From Candidatus Moraniibacteriota bacterium (GTDB lineage: Bacteria > Patescibacteriota > Minisyncoccia > Moranbacterales > UBA2206), in NCBI GenBank assembly GCA_023261605.1, contig JAHFOP010000002.1:20185-38923 (forward strand): a stretch of 18,739 bases of DNA, read 5' to 3'. The notes below the pieces were generated by a model. It was not told the DNA's origin and ran no database searches. It saw only the letters and a program-made list of their open reading frames with translations. The position numbers and the translations under genes are program-made. Below are positions 13,116-18,739 of the stretch, one piece after another (the stretch's first letter is position 1; each line of letters starts with the position of its first letter).

Positions 13116-14075
13116 TTATTTCAGCACACTCCCGATAAATTCAGGGTAGCCATTTACGAAATCTTTCACTCCAATTTTGTCTTTTCCTTCTAGTTGTATT
13201 TCCTCCAAAATAATCAGTCCCTCGCCGGTCATCACTGCAATATCTTCATTTAGTTTGAAAACTTCTCCAATTTTATGATTAGATGGAGGCATATTTTCCG
13301 GTAAAGATATTTTGTGTAATTTTAGCCTCAGATCAGTTCCATTTTTTTCCAAATAGGTGAAAATTCCCGGCCAAGGAGAGAAAGCGCGCGCGCGGTTGTA
13401 GACGGAAACAGCACTGTCTGTCCAGATAATGCGTCCATCTGAGCGTTCGATCAATTGGCAATTCGTAGCCTGAGTCTCATCTTGTTTTTGTGGCGTGATT
13501 TTTCTTTCCACCCACAGTGGGAGAGTTTTAAGCAAAAGTTCGGAAGATACATTAGCCGCTTTCTCTAAAAGTGTTACGTAGTTATCTTGCGGGTCGATGA
13601 ATATTTTTTCCTGGAACAAAATATCTCCTGTGTCGACGTTTTCGTCCATAAGTATAATAGTTGTGCCGGTCACATCCTCTCCTTCTAAGAGAGCATTTTG
13701 CAGAGGCGAAGGGCCACGATATTTCGGTAAGAGAGACGGGTGCACATTTAGTGCGCCAAACCCAGGAATGCGCAAAACTTCGCCAGGCAAAATTTTGCCA
13801 TAAGCCGCTACGATAATGAGATCTGGTTCTTGCGCGGACAGCTCCCGGATTGTTTCCTCATCGAATTTTTTAGGCTCAAAAATTTTCAAGGATTTTTCTT
13901 CCGCCAGCATCTTTACCGCTGCTTTTTCAATTTCTTTTTTTGGTCCGCTTTTCTTATCGGCTCCCGTATAAACGGAAATTATATTGTAATTGTTTTTCAA
14001 AAGCACTTCCAGAATGTCCGCTGCAAAAAGCGATGTTCCCATAAAAATAGTTTTCAGCTTAATTGGGTCTTTCAT
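13116..14075 (-). CDS. fmt: Methionyl-tRNA formyltransferase
   Basis: Adds a formyl group from 10-formyl-tetrahydrofolate to initiator Met-tRNA. The 319 residues match the family length. The N-terminal domain starts IFMGTSLFAADIL. The catalytic set is seen in ALNVHPSLLPKYRG (N110, H112) and MDENVDTGDIL (D148), with the SLLP substrate loop. The C-terminal OB-fold part includes WPGIFTYL and IGEVFKL. The ATG is 11 bases after def, the classical def-fmt neighbourhood with priA upstream, so one operon couples formylation, deformylation and replication restart. No SD. Assignment is firm. Confidence 0.96.
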   Translation of the reverse strand: MKDPIKLKTIFMGTSLFAADILEVLLKNNYNIISVYTGADKKSGPKKEIEKAAVKMLAEEKSLKIFEPKKFDEETIRELSAQEPDLIIVAAYGKILPGEVLRIPGFGALNVHPSLLPKYRGPSPLQNALLEGEDVTGTTIILMDENVDTGDILFQEKIFIDPQDNYVTLLEKAANVSSELLLKTLPLWVERKITPQKQDETQATNCQLIERSDGRIIWTDSAVSVYNRARAFSPWPGIFTYLEKNGTDLRLKLHKISLPENMPPSNHKIGEVFKLNEDIAVMTGEGLIILEEIQLEGKDKIGVKDFVNGYPEFIGSVLK

Positions 14076-14086
14076 AAAATATATTA

Positions 14087-14524
14087 TTATTTGTCAATGA
14101 ATAAAACTCCGTCTAGATGATCGATTTCGTGCTGTAAGGCGCGAGCAAACAAGCCTTCTGCTTTGATGATTATCTTCTCACCGTTTTTATTGAGTGTTTT
14201 AACGGTCACTTTATAATTTCTTTTAATTGGTATAAATTTTCCAGGGAAAGACAAACAACCTTCTTCTGAAATTTCCTTTTTCCAAGACCGAGCCGCAATT
14301 TTTGGATTGATGAGTATATGTGTTTTTCCATTGATTTTGATGATACAAAGGCGGACTGATGCTCCGACTTGTGGTGCCGCAAGGCCGAGAGCATTTCCAC
14401 TGGCCTCCATGGTTTCTAACATATCGAAAATCAAAGCTTTGATTTCTGGAGCTTTTGAATCTTTGATTTTCTCATTTTTCTTTCTGAGAATATCATTGGG
14501 ATAGATTAGAATCGGCATGATCAT
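14087..14524 (-). CDS. def: Peptide deformylase
   Basis: Removes the N-formyl group from new proteins; a metal enzyme (Fe2+ or Zn2+). The 145 residues are slightly short for the family. Motif 1 is ALGLAAPQVG (45-54), with Ala in place of the first Gly of GxGLAAxQ. Motif 2 is EEGCLSFPG (87-95) with metal ligand C90. Motif 3 is QHEIDHLDG (131-139) with ligands H132 and H136 and catalytic E133. The protein ends almost directly after motif 3, without the longer C-terminal helix of type 1B enzymes. A second ATG at 14518 could be the real start. It lies five bases after priA. Confidence 0.95.
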   Translation of the reverse strand: MIMPILIYPNDILRKKNEKIKDSKAPEIKALIFDMLETMEASGNALGLAAPQVGASVRLCIIKINGKTHILINPKIAARSWKKEISEEGCLSFPGKFIPIKRNYKVTVKTLNKNGEKIIIKAEGLFARALQHEIDHLDGVLFIDK

Positions 14525-14529
14525 ATTTG

Positions 14530-16554
14530 CTATGTTATGGACACTGGGTCAACATCAATTATCCATCCGGATTTTAATTTTGCGAGTTCCGTTTGTAGTT
14601 TTTCCGGCAGTTCGTCTTTGTATTTTATTATGATTTGTCGGCGAAAGCGTCCGCGCACTTTTGGAACATAGGCCGCTTGTGCCTCTGTCACTTTGACACC
14701 GGCGATTTCTTGCAACGTTTCCGACACGTGTTGTGTTTCGCTTTCCGTTTTTTTGAAATCGTAATCCTGAAAAACCAATTTAATCAAATTGCCATGAGGT
14801 GGGAAAGATAAAGCTTCTCTTTCAGCGATTTCACTTTCAAAAAATGTAGTGTAATTTCTTTCAGCCGCGAAGCGAATAGTTTTGTTTTCCGGTTGATAGG
14901 TCTGAATGACAACGCTACCTTTCATTTTCGCTCCCAGTCGCGCCACTCGTCCGGAGACTTGCACCAGATTTTCATAGAACCTTTCATTGGTGGCAAAATC
15001 TGGAATAGAAAGAGCATTGTCCGTGTCTATTATACCAACCAACGCCACGTTCGGCAAATCCCAGCCTTTAGTGATCATTTGCGTGCCAATCAAAATGTCA
15101 ATTTGGCGCGTCGAAAATTCTTGGTAAATTTTTGCTTGGTATGCACTATCTTTGGCCGTCTGGCTATCAAGCCGTGCGAGTCGTGCGTCGGGAAAAAGAC
15201 CATGAATTTCCTTTTCCACTTTCTGCGTACCCAAGCCCACGTTTTCAAATTCAATGCTTTTACAGGCCGTGCATTGGGGCGTGATAGAAGTTTTGTACGC
15301 GCAATGCAAGCAACGATAATATCCTTTTTGATCATAGACCAACGAACGGTTGCATTTCGGACAAGTTAAGACAGTTTTGCAACGCTTACACACTGAGAAG
15401 CTACTCATGCCTTGGCGATTGATGAATAAAATGACTTGCTGATCATATTTCAAGGCATAGGCAATTTCGCTTTTCAATTTTTTCGAAATACAAGAATAGT
15501 TCTTGGACCATCTCTCTTTTTTCATATCCACAATTTCCACATTAGGACTTCCTCCGCTGTACTCAGAAGAGGTGTCCTGTAGGGGTGAGTGGGTTATTAA
15601 ATGCGGCAACTCCAACAACTTCATCTCCCCATTCCTCGCTTGCCAATAACTTTCAATCAGTGGCGTGGCCGAACCTCGAACAAGCGGACATTTGAAAATT
15701 TCTGCCAACGTGACCACCACTGTCCTTGCGTCATACCTTGGATTCATGTCCCACTGTTTATATGACATATCCTGCTCTTCATCAATAATAATAAGACTAA
15801 GTTTTTGGAATGGGGCAAAAACGGCCATTCTCGTGCCGATAATAATTTTGGCTTTTCCAGACTCAATACTCTGCCAATTGCCATAGAACTGCCCCTTGGA
15901 AATATTACTACTGAGCATCACGATTTCTTCTGCCGGAAAATATTGCCCATATCTTTCCAATGCTTGTGGTGTCAAAGTTTTCTCCGGCACTAAAATTAAA
16001 AACTGCGCGTCAGGATTTTTCTTTTTTATTTCTAAAATAGAATGAATATATACCTCGGTTTTGCCTGCGCCTGCGGGACCAAAGAGAAGAAACTTAGTCA
16101 TTAGCAATCGGTCATCAGTAATTTTTTGAACCGCAATTTTTTGTTCTTTAGTGAGGACGATACCCACGCCTTCTATCCTGTGCGGAGGGGTGGGCTGGGG
16201 AGGGGTTGTTTTGCGTGTTTTTACTCTCTTCACCACAAAATTTTTCATTACAATGCCTAGTGGAGATATATAATAATTCGAAATAAATTTCGCCAACTCA
16301 ATTTGGTGCGCCGTCAAAAAACTTTCCTCCAAAACTTTCTCAATTTTTTTCAGTTCAATATTACCCAATCGTTCAAAGTCTTTCCGCCCGCCCAAAACCA
16401 CCCCTTCGACCGTGCGCCGGAAGAGGGGAATGGACACCAGCGTGCCAATTGGCAATTCTGTGTCCGACAAATAGGAAAAAGACTGACTGCCACTCATCGG
16501 CAATCTGGTCAGTGGCACGATGTCGAGGATGAATTTCTTTGATTTTTTAGACAT
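14530..16554 (-). CDS. priA: Primosomal protein N' (PriA helicase)
   Basis: PriA recognises stalled forks and reloads DnaB. With the ATG at 16554 (MSKKSKKFILDIV) it has 674 residues; a 31-codon upstream extension runs into repeat element C and is rejected. Domains: N-terminal 3'-DNA-binding part (about 1-105); a proline-rich linker (TPPQPTPPH, about 117-125); helicase Walker A GPAGAGKT (159-166); motif II DEEQ (258-261) where most PriA have DEEH; a zinc-binding insert with eight Cys (389, 392, 398, 401, 415, 418, 428, 431); GTQMITKGWD; and GRVAR (535-539) where most have GRAGR. The family call is firm despite these changes. It leads the priA-def-fmt-rhodanese unit. No promoter is certain. Confidence 0.95.
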   Translation of the reverse strand: MSKKSKKFILDIVPLTRLPMSGSQSFSYLSDTELPIGTLVSIPLFRRTVEGVVLGGRKDFERLGNIELKKIEKVLEESFLTAHQIELAKFISNYYISPLGIVMKNFVVKRVKTRKTTPPQPTPPHRIEGVGIVLTKEQKIAVQKITDDRLLMTKFLLFGPAGAGKTEVYIHSILEIKKKNPDAQFLILVPEKTLTPQALERYGQYFPAEEIVMLSSNISKGQFYGNWQSIESGKAKIIIGTRMAVFAPFQKLSLIIIDEEQDMSYKQWDMNPRYDARTVVVTLAEIFKCPLVRGSATPLIESYWQARNGEMKLLELPHLITHSPLQDTSSEYSGGSPNVEIVDMKKERWSKNYSCISKKLKSEIAYALKYDQQVILFINRQGMSSFSVCKRCKTVLTCPKCNRSLVYDQKGYYRCLHCAYKTSITPQCTACKSIEFENVGLGTQKVEKEIHGLFPDARLARLDSQTAKDSAYQAKIYQEFSTRQIDILIGTQMITKGWDLPNVALVGIIDTDNALSIPDFATNERFYENLVQVSGRVARLGAKMKGSVVIQTYQPENKTIRFAAERNYTTFFESEIAEREALSFPPHGNLIKLVFQDYDFKKTESETQHVSETLQEIAGVKVTEAQAAYVPKVRGRFRRQIIIKYKDELPEKLQTELAKLKSGWIIDVDPVSIT
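16187..16205 (+). other. Potential G-quadruplex motif inside priA (template strand)
   Basis: Four G-runs (4, 3, 4, 4) with loops T, CT and A are packed into 19 bases on the + strand. On the coding strand this is the C-rich stretch encoding the proline-rich PriA linker. Confidence 0.5.
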
Positions 16555-16578
16555 ATATATTATTACCATCAAACATTC

Positions 16579-16658
16579 GTGTCGTTCCCGCGCAGACCTG
16601 CTCGCCGTCTTGCGGAAGCAAGGCAAGCGCGGCGGGAATCTAGTCACAAAACTTAGTT
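16579..16658. repeat. Palindromic repeat element C (half-element related to A)
   Basis: TTCCCGC (16584-16590) and GCGGGAA (16632-16638) are complementary arms around a GC-rich loop that holds a smaller hairpin, CTTGC-GGAA-GCAAG (16609-16622). The following GGGAATCTAGTCACAAAACTTAGTT (from 16634, in parts) matches the inside of element A (GGGAATCTAGCCAC...CTAAGTT), but the second hairpin half is missing. It lies between priA (-) and the orphan gene at 16836 (+) and is much more GC-rich than its flanks. Confidence 0.65.
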
Positions 16659-16736
16659 AATATATCACACTACTTATGTATTACAATTTTAGCATTGGAA
16701 CCGTTTTTGTGCTATTTAGTACCTTGCATTACAGTC

Positions 16737-16765
16737 TTGCCTTTTCTCCAATTCAATGCTAGATT
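16737..16765 (+). promoter_or_regulatory. Promoter of the 182-residue orphan
   Basis: TTGCCT (16737-16742), 17 bases and TAGATT (16760-16765), with an extended -10 TG one base before it (TGC TAGATT). Start near 16772 gives a leader of about 64 bases that ends in a strong SD. Confidence 0.55.
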
Positions 16766-16822
16766 ATACCAAGTTGAAACTACGTATATTAACAACGAGG
16801 TAAGCTCAGAACTACAAATAAT

Positions 16823-16828
16823 GGAGGT
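16823..16828 (+). promoter_or_regulatory. Strong Shine-Dalgarno fixing the start at 16836
   Basis: GGAGGT seven bases before the ATG at 16836. The frame is open upstream to 16695, but that extension contains the promoter and has no SD, so 16836 is the start. Confidence 0.85.
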
Positions 16829-16835
16829 AATAGAG

Positions 16836-17384
16836 ATGAGCGAAGACAATAAAAAGGTTATCTTTCAGCAGTTTCATTTGATATTAGAAAAAGTGAACTG
16901 CTTAAATCCCATAGCTCCCTATAAAAGATGGGAGAAAGTCAAACAAGCACTTAAAGTGCAAGGCTTTAGTCTTCTATGCGATTCGCGCGTTTGGAATGGT
17001 GTGCCAATTACTGTTATGCTGGGTCTTCCCAAGGATTGTCTCACACATCTTACGCCTTCGAAGATCTTTTACGAGCTGACGAGTAAATTTAGCCTCCAGT
17101 TCAAATCATCGCGTGAATACTATCAAGAAGAATTCAGGACAAGAACATCATCAACTTTATTGTCTGATGAGAATTACATAGCGTTTATAAAACTGCAATC
17201 TGATGAATGCTGGTTCAATGACCACCTCGGCCAATGGGTAGGCTTCGTCGGTGGTAAACTGGTCACTCAAGATAAAGACAAGAAAATTGTTCTAAAACAC
17301 TTGCAAACTGAATATCCTGAAAATAACAGTTTTCTTACTCAGGTTTTAGCGGAGGAAGACAAGGAGGTTATTAATTTTCCGTAA
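16836..17384 (+). CDS. Hypothetical soluble protein (182 residues)
   Basis: I recognise no domain. The product (starting MSEDNKKVIFQQFHLILEK) has no signal peptide and no membrane helix. It appears helical at the N-terminus (1-45), mixed in the middle (GVPITVMLGLPKDCL, 56-70), with an aromatic segment CWFNDHLGQWVGFVGGKLV (125-143) and a charged C-terminal helix. No catalytic pattern is visible. It has its own promoter, a leader, a strong GGAGGT SD and a terminator, so it is a single-gene unit. The gene style matches the orphans at 1608 and 17576 and differs from the SD-less housekeeping genes; an accessory or conditionally expressed gene is inferred. Confidence 0.75.
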   Translation: MSEDNKKVIFQQFHLILEKVNCLNPIAPYKRWEKVKQALKVQGFSLLCDSRVWNGVPITVMLGLPKDCLTHLTPSKIFYELTSKFSLQFKSSREYYQEEFRTRTSSTLLSDENYIAFIKLQSDECWFNDHLGQWVGFVGGKLVTQDKDKKIVLKHLQTEYPENNSFLTQVLAEEDKEVINFP

Positions 17385-17407
17385 TCCGCTTTTATATGCA
17401 ATTGTAC

Positions 17408-17448
17408 AACAGGAGTCAGTCGACACCCGATTAGCTCCTGTTTTTTTT
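17408..17448 (+). terminator. Intrinsic terminator
   Basis: AACAGGAG (17408-17415) pairs with CTCCTGTT (17435-17442) around a 19-nt loop; T8 at 17441-17448 forms the U-tract, its first two bases closing the stem. It ends the 182-residue orphan gene. Confidence 0.85.
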
Positions 17449-17487
17449 ATTTCTAAGTTTTTTTTGGAATGTTTTTCGCTATTTGAA

Positions 17488-17516
17488 TTGACTTTATCCA
17501 AATTTTACCTTAACTT
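17488..17516 (+). promoter_or_regulatory. Promoter of the zinc-motif orphan
   Basis: TTGACT (17488-17493), 17 bases and TAACTT (17511-17516). The -35 is good, the -10 modest. A start near 17523 gives a leader of about 53 bases. Confidence 0.5.
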
Positions 17517-17559
17517 ATATCTATTGAGACTTTCTTTAACAAAAAAACACGACATTCTC

Positions 17560-17567
17560 AAGGAGGG
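17560..17567 (+). promoter_or_regulatory. Near-perfect Shine-Dalgarno at 17576 gene
   Basis: AAGGAGGG, eight bases before the ATG at 17576; close to the full anti-SD complement. It supports this frame over an overlapping open frame starting at 17464. Confidence 0.85.
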
Positions 17568-17575
17568 AATTCGCT

Positions 17576-17959
17576 ATGCCAAAAACTTGCATGATTTGCC
17601 AAAAAGCAATACCGGAAAACGATTTGGAAGCGAAAATATGCATCGCTTCCGTTCTCAAAAATGGAAATCCATTTCCGGCACCGATCGTCGTTTCCGATTC
17701 CGCGCATATGAGCAGATACATATGCAGTCAATGTTCCGAGAGTCACAATGACTGCCCTTGTTGCAGTGGAGTATTGATCTCCGAAAAAGAAATTCTCCAA
17801 ATAGCTGTCGATATTATTTTACCGCTAGGCAAGGAGAGTTTTGAGCAAAGGCGACTAGCAGGAGAGTTTCATGGGGTCACAACAACAATGGCTCGAAATA
17901 TAAACATTTGTTTTATCGACAACAGTGGCCTGAAAGAGTTCTTCTGGAGAGAAATGTAG
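17576..17959 (+). CDS. Hypothetical protein with three CXXC pairs (zinc-ribbon-like)
   Basis: The 127 residues start MPKTCMICQK and hold CXXC pairs at 5/8, 50/53 and 60/63 (CPCC at 60-63), with H57 between the last two. This arrangement suggests one or two structural zinc sites. The C-terminal half (70-127) is mixed helix/strand with no recognised motif; there is no membrane helix or signal peptide. I cannot name a family; similar small Cys-pair proteins can be nucleic-acid binding or regulatory, which is inference only. It has its own promoter, an AAGGAGGG SD and a terminator. Its leader shares TCTTTAACAAAA with the orphan at 1608. Confidence 0.75.
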   Translation: MPKTCMICQKAIPENDLEAKICIASVLKNGNPFPAPIVVSDSAHMSRYICSQCSESHNDCPCCSGVLISEKEILQIAVDIILPLGKESFEQRRLAGEFHGVTTTMARNINICFIDNSGLKEFFWREM

Positions 17960-17984
17960 CAAAAACAACTTCTGATTTATCATT

Positions 17985-18030
17985 AAATAGTAGAACTTTC
18001 TATGAAAGCTCTACTATTTTTATTTTATTT
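17985..18030 (+). terminator. Intrinsic terminator
   Basis: AAATAGTAGA (17985-17994) pairs with TCTACTATTT (18010-18019); after one A/C mismatch, CTTTC and GAAAG continue the stem to a 3-nt loop. T-rich sequence follows to 18030. It separates the zinc-motif orphan from thpR. Confidence 0.85.
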
Positions 18031-18036
18031 AGTTAA

Positions 18037-18065
18037 TTGCCAAAACCCCAAAAAACCGCTAGACT
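18037..18065 (+). promoter_or_regulatory. Promoter of thpR
   Basis: TTGCCA (18037-18042), 17 bases and TAGACT (18060-18065). The ATG at 18072 lies six bases after the -10, so the mRNA should be leaderless, as for yidD. Confidence 0.65.
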
Positions 18066-18071
18066 GCCCAT

Positions 18072-18614
18072 ATGAAACGAAAAATTTTTATCAGCTTGAA
18101 TATTCCCGAACGAGACCGCAAAAGGTTGGCGCGCTTGGCTGAAAAGTGGCATGATTTGCCCGTCAAATGGACAAAAGAAGCCAATTTGCACATCACTTTG
18201 GCGTTTTTGGGCTTTGTCATGGAGACTGATCTGCCCGAAATCTGCCAAAAAGTGGCGGTGGCCGCCCGAAAAAGCACCATTTTTGATCTGGAATTCGACG
18301 AAATCAGCCTTTTTCCCAGCGCGGAAGAGCCACGGGCTGTGGCCCTCATCGGTCGGCCGAGTACCGAATTGAAAAATTTAGTCAATGATCTCGAAGAAGG
18401 GCTGGGGATATCGTACGCGCCCCGAAAATCCTTTCGCGCGCACGTGACGTTGGGACGAGTGCGGAAAAATAAATGGGCAGAATTGGAAACAGAACCGAGA
18501 ATTTTGGAAAAATTTTCCATTAACTTACCCGTAGACACCGTGGACATTATGGCCAGCGACTTTGATGGTGAGGAAGGGGAATATGCATTGCTGGAAAGTT
18601 GCCCTTTGATTTAG
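18072..18614 (+). CDS. thpR: RNA 2',3'-cyclic phosphodiesterase / 2'-5' RNA ligase family
   Basis: Member of the 2H phosphoesterase superfamily. Bacterial ThpR hydrolyses 2',3'-cyclic phosphates on RNA ends and can ligate 2'-5' bonds in vitro. The 180 residues carry both catalytic HxTx motifs, HITL (40-43) and HVTL (124-127), at the expected distance, and start with the family's RKIFISLNIPE strand. The C-terminal strands VDIMASDF and YALLESCPL are also typical. No SD is present, and the promoter gives a leaderless start. The glycosyltransferase gene starts 21 bases downstream, so the two may be co-transcribed. Family is firm; physiological role is not known. Confidence 0.92.
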   Translation: MKRKIFISLNIPERDRKRLARLAEKWHDLPVKWTKEANLHITLAFLGFVMETDLPEICQKVAVAARKSTIFDLEFDEISLFPSAEEPRAVALIGRPSTELKNLVNDLEEGLGISYAPRKSFRAHVTLGRVRKNKWAELETEPRILEKFSINLPVDTVDIMASDFDGEEGEYALLESCPLI

Positions 18615-18635
18615 TATTTAAAAAAATAATTTTCA

Positions 18636-18739
18636 ATGAAGGTTCTTGATGTCAGGATAGACAACTTCTCCAAAGAAGAGATTCTTAAGCAAGCAGAATC
18701 ATTTTTAGACGAGCCGTGCTTTCACCAGGTTACCACCAT
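18636..18739 (+). CDS. WecB/TagA/CpsF-family glycosyltransferase, N-terminal fragment
   Basis: The frame from the ATG at 18636 stays open to the window end (34 complete codons plus two bases). The start MKVLDVRIDNFSKEEILKQ, followed by SFLDEPCFHQVTT, matches the beginning of WecB/TagA/CpsF glycosyltransferases (pattern ILGVxIDxLSxxEALxxIxxF, then HxIxTxN). These enzymes transfer N-acetylmannosamine-type sugars in cell-surface polymer synthesis. The catalytic region lies outside the window. There is no SD; thpR ends 21 bases upstream. Confidence 0.6.
   Translation, partial: MKVLDVRIDNFSKEEILKQAESFLDEPCFHQVTT

Noticed and set aside
14893..15369. 158-codon open frame opposite priA
   Set aside because: It is the complement of well-conserved PriA zinc-domain and helicase codons.
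16555..16647. 31-residue N-terminal extension of PriA
   Set aside because: It runs through repeat element C, and the family start matches MSKKSKKFILDIV at 16554.
16695..16835. Upstream extension of the 182-residue orphan by 47 codons
   Set aside because: It contains the likely promoter and has no SD, whereas GGAGGT stands seven bases before the ATG at 16836.
17464..17751. 95-codon open frame overlapping the 17576 gene
   Set aside because: It lacks an SD and crosses the promoter and leader of the zinc-motif gene in another frame.

Overview
The window looks like a chromosomal segment of a Patescibacteria/CPR bacterium (Parcubacteria-like). The evidence is the combination of DUF4012, PEGA/beta-propeller and DUF5652 proteins that are typical of that radiation, very compact housekeeping genes, a short Obg without a C-terminal extension, and AT-rich spacers. 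TGA is used as a normal stop (corA, DUF5652 gene), so the recoded TGA=Gly lineages are excluded. No tRNA, rRNA, CRISPR array or transposase gene was seen.

Layout. 1-2180 (+): a DUF4012 membrane-anchored protein, an intergenic stretch with a 15-bp hairpin and a palindromic repeat element, then an orphan one-TM protein with a strong Shine-Dalgarno (SD) and its own terminator. 2181-4110: a PEGA/beta-propeller protein (-) diverges from rplU (+), with both promoters sharing one -35 heptamer. 4111-4260: a 150-bp MITE-like inverted-repeat element. 4285-9881 (all -): recR and dnaB in one unit behind a dnaB promoter; dusB; and a corA-cysS-small Cys-rich peptide unit with overlapping or 1-nt junctions. 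9929-12219 (+): yidD-obgE, then DUF5652 and a two-TM coiled-coil protein; the yidD promoter shares its -35 heptamer with the divergent corA promoter. 12270-16554 (-): priA-def-fmt plus a membrane-anchored tandem rhodanese-like protein. 16579-18030: a repeat element and two orphan genes, each with promoter, strong SD and terminator. 18037-18739 (+): thpR and the start of a WecB/TagA/CpsF-type glycosyltransferase.

How the genes work together. Most genes are core information processing: replication and restart (dnaB, priA), repair (recR), ribosome and translation (rplU, obgE, cysS, fmt, def, dusB) and membrane insertion (yidD). Most housekeeping genes lack an SD. Five promoters place the predicted transcription start at, or within a few bases of, the start codon, so largely leaderless mRNAs are predicted. 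Three orphan genes behave differently, with strong SDs, 5' leaders and their own terminators. The observations most worth following are the two symmetric divergent promoter pairs, the four-CXC peptide next to cysteinyl-tRNA synthetase, a CorA in which GMN is replaced by AMS, and a tandem rhodanese protein lacking both catalytic cysteines.
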